A DNA stretch of 64,000 bases. It comes from an uncultured SAR86 cluster bacterium. GTDB lineage: Bacteria > Pseudomonadota > Gammaproteobacteria > Magnimaribacterales > D2472. The notes under the pieces were generated by a model that saw nothing but the letters and a program-made list of their open reading frames with translations, did no database searches and was not told the origin of the DNA. The translations under genes and the position numbers were made by a program. Below are positions 1 to 10,138 of the stretch, piece after piece; within the stretch, counting starts at the first letter, position 1, and each line of letters begins with the position of its first letter. The DNA lies in the NCBI GenBank assembly GCA_902591665.1, contig CACJBO010000002.1, positions 62,001-126,000 on the forward strand, given 5' to 3'.

Positions 1-90
1 TGCACAATCAACTAACTGATTAATTGTTAAGAGCCCTTGCGTAATACTATATTCTGATGAGACTCTTAAATGAGAAAATGTTTTTTCCAT
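1..90 (-). CDS. dnaE: DNA polymerase III alpha subunit, N-terminal fragment (runs off left edge)
   Basis: Minus-strand reading MEKTFSHLRVSSEYSITQGLLTINQLVDCA matches the DnaE N-terminal PHP start (F-HLRVHSEYS-DGL); lies directly downstream of rnhB as in lpxB-rnhB-dnaE order. Confidence 0.85.
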   Translation of the reverse strand, partial: MEKTFSHLRVSSEYSITQGLLTINQLVDCA

Positions 91-94
91 TTTA

Positions 95-640
95 CTAAGC
101 GATAACTCCTTTAAATGTTTTTCTGTGAATTGGTGTTATGCCATGCTTTTTTATTGCAGCTTTATGCAATTTCGTGCCATAACCCTTATGACTCGAAAAA
201 TAAAAATCTGGATATTTTTTATCAAATTGCATCATTAAATTATCCCTATAAACTTTTGCAATAATTGAGGCGGCGCTTATTTCATCTACAATAGAATCAC
301 CACCAATTATTGTTTGAGTATCTATATCTAAATCAGGTTTATGCGTTCCATCAACAAGAATCTTACCTGGTTCAACAGATAGGTTTAGTATAGCCCTTTT
401 CATTGCTAATAAAGAAGCTTGTAGAATATTAATACTATCTATTTCTTCAACAGATGCAGATCCAAAAGAAAAATAAGAATTTTGCATTATGGTTGAAGAT
501 AACTCTTCTCTTTTCTTCTTTGAAAGCTTTTTTGAATCTGCAAGACCAGGTATGTTAGTTTTTAGAACTACAGCTGCTGCAATCACAGGGCCAGCCAAAC
601 AACCTCTTCCAACCTCATCAACTCCAGCAATAAAATTCAA
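95..640 (-). CDS. rnhB: Ribonuclease HII
   Basis: GVDEVGRGCLAGPVIAAAV, DSKKLS and SHKGYGT motifs; neighbour of lpxB. Confidence 0.96.
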   Translation of the reverse strand: MNFIAGVDEVGRGCLAGPVIAAAVVLKTNIPGLADSKKLSKKKREELSSTIMQNSYFSFGSASVEEIDSINILQASLLAMKRAILNLSVEPGKILVDGTHKPDLDIDTQTIIGGDSIVDEISAASIIAKVYRDNLMMQFDKKYPDFYFSSHKGYGTKLHKAAIKKHGITPIHRKTFKGVIA

Positions 641-1752
641 AGCTTTAAAATTGCATTTGTGTGCTCGGTTTCCTCTGAGCCAATTAATAAGGTTCTCAAT
701 TGTTCTGAAAGTGAGTTTAAATGATGAAAATCATTAGATTCAATAGCCTTTAGTATTTCTTGTGGAGTACATTTTTTTTGAATTAGTTCAGGAAATTTTC
801 TTGAGCCTAATAATAAATTTGGAAGGCCGACATCATCAATCTTTAGCATTCTTGAAATAATAAAATAATTAATTGGATTTGTTCTATAACAAATAATTGG
901 GGATGCGCCTAATATTGCAGCTTCAAGAGTTGCAGTCCCAGAGGTTACTACGGAGCAATCAGAAATTGATAAGAAATCTTTTGCAGAGTCTATGCTTATC
1001 TTAACTGGCAATGATTTTGGGACAAGATTATCAATTGTTTCATAAGTCTTTTGATCAGATGCAGGAATTAGGTACACATAATCCTCATTTTTATTTGCAT
1101 GAATATTAATAAACTCTATATAAGTAGGGAGTAAATTTTCAATTTCAGAGACCCTGCTTCCCGGGAGTATTGAAATATATCTTTTTAAAGGATCTAAATG
1201 ATATTTTTTATATACAAGCTGTGAGTCTTGTTTAAATAATTTACTAAATGGATGTCCTATATGAATACTTGGTAAATTCTTATTTCTATAATAATCATGC
1301 TCAAAATTAAATAAGCACATTGTTAAATCTATATAACGTTTAATATTTTTAATTCTACCCTCTCTCCATCCCCAAACTGATGGACTAACAACTTGAATAT
1401 TTTTGCTTATTTCTTTTTGCTTGAGTATTTTGTGAATGCTTATATTAAAATCTGGGGAATCAATGCCTATGAAATAATCTACATCATTTTCAATGAATAA
1501 ATTTATTAATTTTTTTTGTAGTTGTCTGAGTTGCCTATATTTAATTAGAGGTTCTATTAAGCCCATTACATGCAACTCACTAAAATCAAAAATTGAACTG
1601 AGTCCTTCTTGAATTATTTTAGGTCCACCAACTCCATATAATTCGACATGATGAGTTTTTTTAAGTCCTGAAATTATTTTTGCTCCAAGTCTGTCACCGG
1701 AGTATTCGCCTGCAACAACCCCAACTTTAATAATTGGCTTTTGCAAGCTCAC
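637..1752 (-). CDS. lpxB: Lipid-A-disaccharide synthase
   Basis: VVAGEYSGDRLGA N-terminus, SPSVWGWREGRI, LPGSRVSEI motifs; lpxA neighbour. Confidence 0.96.
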   Translation of the reverse strand: MSLQKPIIKVGVVAGEYSGDRLGAKIISGLKKTHHVELYGVGGPKIIQEGLSSIFDFSELHVMGLIEPLIKYRQLRQLQKKLINLFIENDVDYFIGIDSPDFNISIHKILKQKEISKNIQVVSPSVWGWREGRIKNIKRYIDLTMCLFNFEHDYYRNKNLPSIHIGHPFSKLFKQDSQLVYKKYHLDPLKRYISILPGSRVSEIENLLPTYIEFINIHANKNEDYVYLIPASDQKTYETIDNLVPKSLPVKISIDSAKDFLSISDCSVVTSGTATLEAAILGASPIICYRTNPINYFIISRMLKIDDVGLPNLLLGSRKFPELIQKKCTPQEILKAIESNDFHHLNSLSEQLRTLLIGSEETEHTNAILKL

Positions 1753-2532
1753 TTACCTTAAAATGCCACGAGATGAAGCTTTAATAGACTGAGAAAAAAT
1801 ATCTAGATAGGTATCATTCGTTTCAGCCAAAAGAATATCTATTTCTTTTAACGAATCTTCAAGCTTTAATCCCTTTTTATAGATAATTTTAAAAGCTTTC
1901 TTAACAAGACTTATGGATTCTGATGGAATATTATTTCTAGTCATTCCTACTGAATTAAGACCGATTACTCTTGCTGGGTTAGAAGCTACCTTAGTATAAG
2001 CTGGGACATCCATAGTTATTGATGTATTCATACCAGCAAAAGAATAATCCCCTAAACTACAAAATTGGTGTACAGCTGAATATCCGCCTATAACAACATA
2101 ATTACCAACAGAAACATGACCTGCAATACCAGCATTATTGGCAAAGATATTGTTATCTCCAACTAAACAATCATGAGCGATATGAGTGTATGCCATCAAG
2201 AGATTACCATTTCCAATTTTGGTAACTCCTTTGTCTTGAATAGTTCCTCGATGAACAGTAACACCTTCTCTAAAAACATTATCATCACCAATAATTAACT
2301 TAGTATCTTCACCCTTGAATTTTTTATCGGGGGTATCTTCTCCAATAGAAGAAAATTGATAAATAGTATTATTTTTACCTATTTTGGTTGGACCCTTAAT
2401 AATGGCATGACTTAAAACACTAGTGCCCTCCTCTATTTCTACATCATCACCAATAATACAAAAAGGTCCAACATTTACGCTTGGATGAATCTTTGTTTTA
2501 TTACTTATAATTGATGAGGAATCTATAGTCAT
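1753..2532 (-). CDS. lpxA: Acyl-ACP--UDP-N-acetylglucosamine O-acyltransferase
   Basis: Left-handed beta-helix hexapeptide repeats, VTVHRGT, AHDCLVGDNN; lpx cluster context. Confidence 0.96.
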   Translation of the reverse strand: MTIDSSSIISNKTKIHPSVNVGPFCIIGDDVEIEEGTSVLSHAIIKGPTKIGKNNTIYQFSSIGEDTPDKKFKGEDTKLIIGDDNVFREGVTVHRGTIQDKGVTKIGNGNLLMAYTHIAHDCLVGDNNIFANNAGIAGHVSVGNYVVIGGYSAVHQFCSLGDYSFAGMNTSITMDVPAYTKVASNPARVIGLNSVGMTRNNIPSESISLVKKAFKIIYKKGLKLEDSLKEIDILLAETNDTYLDIFSQSIKASSRGILR

Positions 2533-2972
2533 TAAGCTTTCCTATCTGCGCAAAGTATTGAAGCCGAACATACAACTTTATTATCAACTTCAGCCCTGGT
2601 ATCAAACTTCCAAATACCTTTTTTTTCGCTGACAACTGTACTGTATAAATGAACTTTATCATTTGGTCCGACGCGTGATCTAAATCTAGCTTTGTCTATA
2701 CCTGCAAATACATAGATTGAACCCTCTTCCGGTGTCTTATCCATTGTTTTAAAACCCAAAATTCCAGATGTCTGAGCAAGTGCTTCAACTAATAATACTC
2801 CAGGAAAAACTGGATTACCTGGAAAATGACCCTTATAGAAATCATCACTGGCTGAATTTTTTAAAATACAATGAATACTTTTACCCAGTTCAACTTCAAT
2901 AATTTCTTCAATAAAAAGAAATGGTTCTCTGTGAGGAAGAAAGTTTTTTATTTCATCAAAGTGTTTTAACAT
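2532..2972 (-). CDS. fabZ: 3-hydroxyacyl-ACP dehydratase FabZ
   Basis: LPHREPFLFIEEI and GHFPGNPVFPGVLLVEALAQ motifs; start moved from track 3014 to MLKHFDEIKNFLPHR (TAATG overlap with lpxD stop). Confidence 0.93.
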   Translation of the reverse strand: MLKHFDEIKNFLPHREPFLFIEEIIEVELGKSIHCILKNSASDDFYKGHFPGNPVFPGVLLVEALAQTSGILGFKTMDKTPEEGSIYVFAGIDKARFRSRVGPNDKVHLYSTVVSEKKGIWKFDTRAEVDNKVVCSASILCADRKA

Positions 2973-3910
2973 TATTTGCCTCTTTTTTTGATATAAACAG
3001 AAGATTTTGCCCAATCTTTCTGCTCCTGCGCAGGCATTATACCAACATAATTTCCAGGTTCTTTGATATCTTTTGTAATTAGGGTATGTGCTCCAACAGT
3101 AACATTGTCACATATATTTAAATGTCCAAGTACACCTGACAAACCACCCATTTGGAAGTTTTTACCAATAATAGTTGAGCCTGCAACAGCACAAGAGGCT
3201 GCAATCGCTGAATTTTTTCCTATAACAACATTATGTGCAATGTGTATTTGATTATCTAACTTTACTCCTTCATGTATTTCTGTGTCCAAAATGGCGCCTC
3301 TATCAATTGTACAATTCGCTCCAATTTCTACATTTTTTTCAATAACCAATTTACCAATTTGCTCAATCTTCACGTAGCCCTCTTTAGTTGGTGCATATCC
3401 GAAGCCATCTGATCCTAATACTGTTCCGTTGTGAATAATCGAGTTTTCTCCTATTTTTACATCTTGAACAATTGAGCAATTAGGTTTTATTGCGACATTA
3501 TTACCAATTTCGCAATTTGGACCTATTACAGAATTAGCACCAATTGATACATTTTTTCCTATAATTGAATCATTTGATATTGATGCAGTTGGGTGGATGG
3601 ATGCATTATCAAGTTCAAAATTATGTTTTTTAAATAAAGAGCTCGCTTTTGCATATGCCAGATAAGGGTCAGGGCTAACTATATAATTCCTATCGTCTTT
3701 TATTTCAAAAGAGTCATGAACAATGATTGCCTGTGCTTTGGAGGCGCTGATAAATTTGCTATATTTTGGGTTTGATAAAAAAGAGAGAGAATCGGATGAA
3801 GCAAACTCTATGGTTGATAAATTATTGACGATAGCCATGCTATCGCCAACAACTATAGAATCTGTATGCTTTGCTATTTCAGCTAATGTATATTCTTTAT
3901 TTTCAGACAC
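2972..3910 (-). CDS. lpxD: UDP-3-O-(3-hydroxyacyl)glucosamine N-acyltransferase
   Basis: Hexapeptide repeats, GSDGFGYAP and HIAHNVVIG motifs; between fabZ and skp. Confidence 0.95.
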   Translation of the reverse strand: MSENKEYTLAEIAKHTDSIVVGDSMAIVNNLSTIEFASSDSLSFLSNPKYSKFISASKAQAIIVHDSFEIKDDRNYIVSPDPYLAYAKASSLFKKHNFELDNASIHPTASISNDSIIGKNVSIGANSVIGPNCEIGNNVAIKPNCSIVQDVKIGENSIIHNGTVLGSDGFGYAPTKEGYVKIEQIGKLVIEKNVEIGANCTIDRGAILDTEIHEGVKLDNQIHIAHNVVIGKNSAIAASCAVAGSTIIGKNFQMGGLSGVLGHLNICDNVTVGAHTLITKDIKEPGNYVGIMPAQEQKDWAKSSVYIKKRGK

Positions 3911-4446
3911 TACTCGGATTGAGTATTAGCCTCTGAAGCCGCAACATCGAGCATTGATGTAACATCATCAGTTAAGTCCATTGCTGGATCACTAAAAAGA
4001 ATAGTTTCATTCTTCTGTAAAAGTACTTTGATTTGCTTAGCTTGTATTAACTCACCAATAATTTTTTGCATCGCTGCACCGTTCTCTGAAAAAACTCTTT
4101 GAGCAGTTTCTTCCTGTGCTTGTTGAATCTTGCCAGCTAGAAACTCAAGATCTTTACCTTTATCTTGAATATCTTTTTGCATTTGTGCAATTTGTTCTTG
4201 TGATAAGGTTTCAAGTTCTTTTTGTAATTTTTCTGCAATGGCTTGTCTTTCAGCTTGAAGCGACTGAGCTTCTTCTAAGTTAGATGCATAATCAGCATCT
4301 TCTTCAAGAGCTTTAAAAGCGTCTGCAGCTGCTTGAGTAGAAAGAACAGCAGTTCTCATATCAATTACAGCCATACCATCAACAGCAAAAGCTGGGATAG
4401 AAAGCATTAAAGCTGCAAATAAATTAAATTTTAATAGATTTTTCAT
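3910..4446 (-). CDS. skp: OmpH/Skp-family periplasmic chaperone
   Basis: Signal peptide, AVIDMRTAVLSTQAA, long coiled coil, adjacent to bamA. Confidence 0.85.
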   Translation of the reverse strand: MKNLLKFNLFAALMLSIPAFAVDGMAVIDMRTAVLSTQAAADAFKALEEDADYASNLEEAQSLQAERQAIAEKLQKELETLSQEQIAQMQKDIQDKGKDLEFLAGKIQQAQEETAQRVFSENGAAMQKIIGELIQAKQIKVLLQKNETILFSDPAMDLTDDVTSMLDVAASEANTQSE

Positions 4447-4482
4447 AATTACCCCTTATTGGTGTGTGATATTTTATCTTAA

Positions 4483-6900
4483 TTAGAATACATTGCCTAC
4501 AGTGAATTGAAATTCCTTGGTTTCTTCGTATTGACCAGCATTCGTAGGCTTAGATATGGCAAAACTCATTGGACCAAAGCCAGTTATCCAGGTTATACCA
4601 ACACCATATGAATACCTTAGATCATCCACAGATGGTTTATAACAATTAATTTGATAGTCTTTACAGTTATCAGAAAACACATTTCCAAAATCAAAGAAGA
4701 ATGCTGATCTCATTGATCTTTGATCTTCAATAAAAGGTAGTCTAAAAATTAATTGGAGACTTCCTTCAACTTTTACATTACCACCGATTGAAACTCTTTT
4801 ATTATATTCAGAATTTGCATACGGATTATAATACGGTTCATCTAACACGCCATCACCATCGGTATCTATTAGATTTGGACATGTGCCTTCTGCATAATTA
4901 AATTCATAACATGGGGCTTCTGTGCTTCTTGGCCCAAGAGTATTTGATTCAAATCCTCTCAATGATCGAGGCCCGCCTGCATAAAAATTTTGAAAAAATG
5001 GAGTTTCATTTGTGTCTCCAAACGGAGTTAAATAACCAAGCTCAATATTGAAGCCAAAAACAAGATCATTTATCAAAGGTTGGTAATATTTTTGTCTAAT
5101 GTTGAACCTAGCATAATCAATATCTCCACCAGGGATTGTAGAAGAGAGACTTAAAACAGTTGATGAGCCATCTGTTGGAAATATACCTCTATTAAGTGTA
5201 ATTCTTTGCCAGGAAATCTGAGCAGTTAAGGTTTCAAAAATACTTCCTTCAGCATTAATAAAATCCCATATTTCTCTTGCAGGCATTCTTCCGATATCAA
5301 TATCTGTTTTATCATATGTCAGTCCAAAATTAACTCTTTGAGTATCTGTTATTGGGTATCCGAATTGAACACCAAAACCCATAGAATCACTCAGATAATT
5401 AGCAACATTAAACTCACCATAATCAGTTTTTCTGTAATAAAGATTGTATCCTTGGCTTACTCCATCCTTGGTTGCATAAGGATTTAAATAAGAAAGGTTG
5501 TAGTTTTCAGAATAAATATTCTTACTAATACCTATACCTACTGTATTACCAGAGCCAAGAAAATTCTGCTCTTGAAGATTAAATCCTAACATTAAACCAA
5601 AATCACTATAGCCAATATTGCCTCCAACAGAACCCGTTGTTTCTTCTTCAACTGAATACATAACATCGATTTGATCATCTGTATTTGGTACTGGAATTGT
5701 TTCAACTTCAACTTCCTTAAAATAACCCAACCTTTCAAGTCTTACTTTTCCAGCTTCAATACTATTGTTTGAAGACCAAGCCCCTTCAAATTGTCTCATT
5801 TCTCTTCTTAAAACATGATCTTGAGTAATATTATTCCCAGTGAATAGAATTTTTCTTGTGTAGGTTCTTTTTCCTGGAACTACAGAAAATATGATCTTAA
5901 CCTCATTGGTATCATCGTTTATTTCAGGATCACCACTTACCTCTGCAAAAGCAAATCCCCTATTACCGAGTACATTGGTGAAAAACTCCTCGATAGAGGT
6001 TATTTGTGCCTGAGAGTAAGTTAGACCTTTGAGCGAATCAATTATTGAAGTGTAGACCTCCTCTTCAATTGGTACATCACCAACCACCTCCGCTTCAGAG
6101 ATAGAGTATTTTTTACCTTCAAAAACATTAAAGTTAATAAATATGCTTTTCATATCTCTTGAAAGACTTATTTGAGAGGATTCTATAGAAAACTTTAGAT
6201 ATCCTCTGTCTTTATAAAAAGATTCTAATGTCTCTATGTCTCCTTTAAGCTTTTCTCTTGAATAAGCATTGTCGTTATTTAAAAAAGAAAAGAATGACCC
6301 TTCTGATAATTCAAAACCTTTCAAGAGTTCTTCATTATCAAATACCTCATTTCCAATAATATTAATTTTCTCTATTTTTGCGCTTTTTCCTTCATCAACT
6401 GTGATATTAATATCAATTCTATTTCTAGGTTTTTTAACTTCATCTATCTCAACCCCAGCACCATATCTTCCATTAGATGCGTATGAACGAACTAACTCAG
6501 ATTTTACTTTTTCTAAAGTTGATCTTTTATATACCTCTCCCTCTTTAATGCCCACTCCATCTAGACTTTCAATTAATTGTTCTGTCTTAAGCGCTTTATT
6601 TCCCGAAATATCTATTGCTGATATTGATGGTCTTTCAACAACACTAATAATCAAAGTATTTCCATCCTTTGCTATTTGTATATCATCAAACTGTTCTGTA
6701 GAAAAAAGAGACCTAGTTATATCTGATGATTTTCTTAAATCAATCTTGTCACCAACACTAATAGGAATAACATTGAATATGCTTCCAGTTGATACTCTTT
6801 GAAGACCAATTATTCTAATATCGCTAACTAAAAATTCATCAAAAGCATTAAGACTTGAAATGAACAAAAAGCTTAATAAATATAATTTATGAATCTTCAA
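4483..6900 (-). CDS. bamA: Outer membrane protein assembly factor BamA
   Basis: Signal peptide, POTRA repeats (VSDIRIIGLQRVSTGSIFN, IEKINIIGNEVFDNEELL), C-terminal barrel with GGPRSLRGFESNTLGPR and terminal Phe. Confidence 0.97.
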   Translation of the reverse strand: MKIHKLYLLSFLFISSLNAFDEFLVSDIRIIGLQRVSTGSIFNVIPISVGDKIDLRKSSDITRSLFSTEQFDDIQIAKDGNTLIISVVERPSISAIDISGNKALKTEQLIESLDGVGIKEGEVYKRSTLEKVKSELVRSYASNGRYGAGVEIDEVKKPRNRIDINITVDEGKSAKIEKINIIGNEVFDNEELLKGFELSEGSFFSFLNNDNAYSREKLKGDIETLESFYKDRGYLKFSIESSQISLSRDMKSIFINFNVFEGKKYSISEAEVVGDVPIEEEVYTSIIDSLKGLTYSQAQITSIEEFFTNVLGNRGFAFAEVSGDPEINDDTNEVKIIFSVVPGKRTYTRKILFTGNNITQDHVLRREMRQFEGAWSSNNSIEAGKVRLERLGYFKEVEVETIPVPNTDDQIDVMYSVEEETTGSVGGNIGYSDFGLMLGFNLQEQNFLGSGNTVGIGISKNIYSENYNLSYLNPYATKDGVSQGYNLYYRKTDYGEFNVANYLSDSMGFGVQFGYPITDTQRVNFGLTYDKTDIDIGRMPAREIWDFINAEGSIFETLTAQISWQRITLNRGIFPTDGSSTVLSLSSTIPGGDIDYARFNIRQKYYQPLINDLVFGFNIELGYLTPFGDTNETPFFQNFYAGGPRSLRGFESNTLGPRSTEAPCYEFNYAEGTCPNLIDTDGDGVLDEPYYNPYANSEYNKRVSIGGNVKVEGSLQLIFRLPFIEDQRSMRSAFFFDFGNVFSDNCKDYQINCYKPSVDDLRYSYGVGITWITGFGPMSFAISKPTNAGQYEETKEFQFTVGNVF

Positions 6901-6911
6901 TTGTTTTAAAC

Positions 6912-8273
6912 CTATAAAAAGCGAGCAACATCGTTAAATATTGCAAAAATCATTAATGCTCCGACCATTAAAGCCCCACCTGTATATATAAAGTTTTCAG
7001 TTTTTTCAGTTAAAGGTTTGCCTCTTAATGCCTCTATCCCCAGAAGTGTAAGCTGACCCCCATCTAAAACTGGAATAGGTAAGAGATTTAAAACCCCTAA
7101 ACTTATACTTAATAATGCCATTAAGTACATAAATGGAAGAAAGCCTGCTTGAGCTGTATTGCCAGCCATCTGAGCAATACCAATTGGGCCACTAAGATTT
7201 TCTGTACCCATGTTACCAGTGAGCATTTTGCCAATAAACTGAAGTGTTTTGACGCTTAGGTTATATGTCTCATATACGCCTTTAGACAAAGACTGATACA
7301 AAGAACGACTTGTTCCAAATGACACTCCAATAATACCAATCTGGTTTCCATCAATATCTTCAGACGAACCTACTCTCACAGGAAATTGAAGCAAATCACC
7401 GTCTCTATAAACATCTATTAATACATTTTGATTAGGAAGAGAAGATATTGCATTTCTAATATCACTTGCGTAACTTATATTGGTATTTCCAATTTTAGCA
7501 ATCACATCATTTGCTTTTAAATTCGATTTATCAGCGGGGCCATTTTTTATAACCGAACCAATTACAGGTTTCATTTTATATTCAACATCAATTGCTAAAT
7601 GATTTAATGGATTTGCTTGTGATTCTGCAGTTGGTAAAAAATCATCAACTAAAATACCAACATTTATAAAATCGGCTATATCTGATCTTTTTAAAGTTAA
7701 GTTGATTGTTCCAGTATAACCAGCATAAGATAGAAGCTCTAAGTTAATATCCTTTGAATCTGAAATTATAGTTGAGTTAATGGCTACTATTTGATCACCG
7801 GGTAGAATAAATTCATCAGAAGAATTCATATTTACTGAGCTTTCTACGCCTTTGATAACAGCTGTAGTTTGAGGGTCTGGTGTATTTAAAAAAATCAAAG
7901 AAAAAATAAAAATTGATAATAAGAAGTTTGCAAGTGGTCCTGCAAACATAATTAAAGCTCTTTGCCATTTAGGTTTAGAGTCAAAGGTATTCTTAATCTG
8001 CTCTTCAGTTAATTGTTCTTTTACTTCCGGCTCATGTTCTATTAATTTATTTGTGATCATAGAAACATAACCGCCAAGAGGAAGCGCAGATATTGCGAAC
8101 TCTGTTCCATGTTTGTCCAGTCGCTTATATATAACTGGCCCCATTCCTATAGAAAATCTTTGAACATGAACTTTAAAAATTCTTGCAAAAATAAAGTGAC
8201 CATATTCATGAATAGTAACTAGAACTCCAAGGAGTGCTATAAATGATCCAATATAAATAATTGTTGTTGTCAT
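6912..8273 (-). CDS. rseP: Site-2 intramembrane zinc metalloprotease RseP
   Basis: VTIHEYGHFIFAR (HExxH), PDZ region, LNLLPIPVLDGGQL. Confidence 0.96.
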   Translation of the reverse strand: MTTTIIYIGSFIALLGVLVTIHEYGHFIFARIFKVHVQRFSIGMGPVIYKRLDKHGTEFAISALPLGGYVSMITNKLIEHEPEVKEQLTEEQIKNTFDSKPKWQRALIMFAGPLANFLLSIFIFSLIFLNTPDPQTTAVIKGVESSVNMNSSDEFILPGDQIVAINSTIISDSKDINLELLSYAGYTGTINLTLKRSDIADFINVGILVDDFLPTAESQANPLNHLAIDVEYKMKPVIGSVIKNGPADKSNLKANDVIAKIGNTNISYASDIRNAISSLPNQNVLIDVYRDGDLLQFPVRVGSSEDIDGNQIGIIGVSFGTSRSLYQSLSKGVYETYNLSVKTLQFIGKMLTGNMGTENLSGPIGIAQMAGNTAQAGFLPFMYLMALLSISLGVLNLLPIPVLDGGQLTLLGIEALRGKPLTEKTENFIYTGGALMVGALMIFAIFNDVARFL

Positions 8274-8276
8274 AAT

Positions 8277-9440
8277 TTAAGAGATGGATTTTACCACCTT
8301 CTTGGCCTCTATGCGTGTTTGATTGTCGGTTTCATAAATAGTATTTACATCTATATTTTTAGACATTGGGATAGCATCAAAAGTTCTATAAATCACCTCA
8401 TATATTTTATCGAAGGTTATCTGCTCTTCTAGAAAGCTCTGCACTGCAATTTCATTAGCTGCATTAAAAACTGTCCCTGATGAGCCTCCTAAATTACATA
8501 TATCTCTGGCAATATTAACCAATTCCGATCTATCTTCAGGAATATCTTCAAATGTTAGTTTTAATGACGAAAAATCTATTTCAGAAAAATTTAGACTTAA
8601 GCGTTTGTCATAAAGAGATAAAGCATGTGCTATTGGAACTCTCATATCTGGATTGCTCATCTGACATATGCTTGAGCCATCGGTGTATGTAACTATAGAG
8701 TGTATTATGCTTTGTGGATGAACAACTAGATCAAAAAATTTTTCATTTAGATTGAATAAGTATTTTGCTTCAATTAATTCAAGACACTTGTTAACAAGCG
8801 AAGCAGAATCAATTGTTATTTTTGCACCCATTTCCCAGTTTGGATGATTTAACGCCTCCTTTTTTGTAACCTTTGAGAGTTGAGAAATCTTTTTATTTAA
8901 GAAAGGTCCTCCAGAAGCAGTAATTATAATTTTTGATACATCTTCTGTATTTTTATCAGAGTTCAAACATTGAAAAATAGCGTTATGTTCGCTATCAATA
9001 GGTATTATTTCAGTGCTGTGTTCTTTGGCTAAAGGAAGGATAACGTCTCCTGCTACTACTATGCTTTCTTTGTTTGCTAGCAAAATTGTTTTTCCAGTCT
9101 TTGCTGCCATTAGTGTGCTTTCAAGACCAGCAAAACCTGAAATGGCCGATACTATGATGTCTACATCATCTTTATTAAGCAACTCCTCTAATTCAGACTT
9201 ATCTCTTAGAATATTTAATTCATAATTGTTTTCAAATGTATGCTTAAGAAATTCATGACTTTGATTGGATTCTGTATATACATTTTTTAATTTAAACTCA
9301 TTAATAATATCTTCTGCTTTGGCTGTATTTGAGTTAAACGTTATCCCTAAAAGATTTAATTTATTTTTATTTTGTTTAATTACGCTAAGTACGCTATCTC
9401 CAATACTACCAGTAACACCTAATACAATAATATTTTTCAT
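8277..9440 (-). CDS. dxr: 1-deoxy-D-xylulose 5-phosphate reductoisomerase
   Basis: VLGVTGSIGDS, IIPIDSEHNAIFQCL, ITASGGPFL, HPNWEMGAKITIDSASLVNK motifs. Confidence 0.97.
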   Translation of the reverse strand: MKNIIVLGVTGSIGDSVLSVIKQNKNKLNLLGITFNSNTAKAEDIINEFKLKNVYTESNQSHEFLKHTFENNYELNILRDKSELEELLNKDDVDIIVSAISGFAGLESTLMAAKTGKTILLANKESIVVAGDVILPLAKEHSTEIIPIDSEHNAIFQCLNSDKNTEDVSKIIITASGGPFLNKKISQLSKVTKKEALNHPNWEMGAKITIDSASLVNKCLELIEAKYLFNLNEKFFDLVVHPQSIIHSIVTYTDGSSICQMSNPDMRVPIAHALSLYDKRLSLNFSEIDFSSLKLTFEDIPEDRSELVNIARDICNLGGSSGTVFNAANEIAVQSFLEEQITFDKIYEVIYRTFDAIPMSKNIDVNTIYETDNQTRIEAKKVVKSIS

Positions 9441-10138
9441 AAGATAACGATCATAATAAAAAATAGGAGAATTATAGGTGTTGCTAATAAATGAGAGTCT
9501 AATCTATCTAAGACTCCTCCATGCCCAGGAAGAATATTGCCAGTGTCTTTTATTGATTTATCTCTCTTAAGAAAACTTATAAACAGATCTCCATAAAAAG
9601 CTAATATTCCACCAATAAAACAAATTAAAACAGACCAATAACTAATATTAAGTAAATAACTTATTAGGAATCCAAAAAGTATATTCCCAATCAACCCCCC
9701 TATTAGACCCTCTAAAGTTTTATTTGGACTTATATTTGGAGCAATATGAAGTTTTCCAAAGTTCGATCCAACAAAATAAGCAAAAATATCAAAAAGAGCT
9801 GTATTGACTATTATTATAAGAATGATGTGATAAACCGAGACTACACTTTTTTCATGTAAAACATAAAATTCGTTTAATGCAAAGGAAGGTGCAGACAAAA
9901 GTCCAACCAACAAACAAATTGAAAACCAAAAATATATAAAAATTAAGCTAAAACCCCATAAAATTGGTCGTCTAAAACTATTTTTAATCCACTCATAAAA
10001 TCCTGCTATTGAAAAAATTGAAATTATAGATAAAAAAATCCAATAGTTTTCTGCAATGATTATAAAGATTAAAGGCAGGGCAATTATCAACCCTGTAATA
10101 GTTCGTCTTAATAAATTTAAATTATGTTCTTTTACCAA
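9437..10138 (-). CDS. cdsA: Phosphatidate cytidylyltransferase
   Basis: SPNKTLEGLIGG and KDTGNILPGHGGVLDRLDS signature; between uppS and dxr. Confidence 0.93.
   Translation of the reverse strand: MVKEHNLNLLRRTITGLIIALPLIFIIIAENYWIFLSIISIFSIAGFYEWIKNSFRRPILWGFSLIFIYFWFSICLLVGLLSAPSFALNEFYVLHEKSVVSVYHIILIIIVNTALFDIFAYFVGSNFGKLHIAPNISPNKTLEGLIGGLIGNILFGFLISYLLNISYWSVLICFIGGILAFYGDLFISFLKRDKSIKDTGNILPGHGGVLDRLDSHLLATPIILLFFIMIVIL

Noticed and set aside
489-737. Plus-strand ORF spanning the rnhB-lpxB junction
   Set aside because: Antisense to two confident genes; low-complexity hydrophobic composition consistent with a shadow ORF
3063-3251. Plus-strand ORF of 62 aa antisense to lpxD (and many similar 60-140 aa antisense ORFs, e.g. 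6269-6802, 15-17 kb, 43-47 kb, 48961-49293, 55486-55875)
   Set aside because: They lie wholly inside well-identified conserved genes, have no recognisable domains or plausible initiation sites, and are expected by chance opposite long AT-rich coding genes
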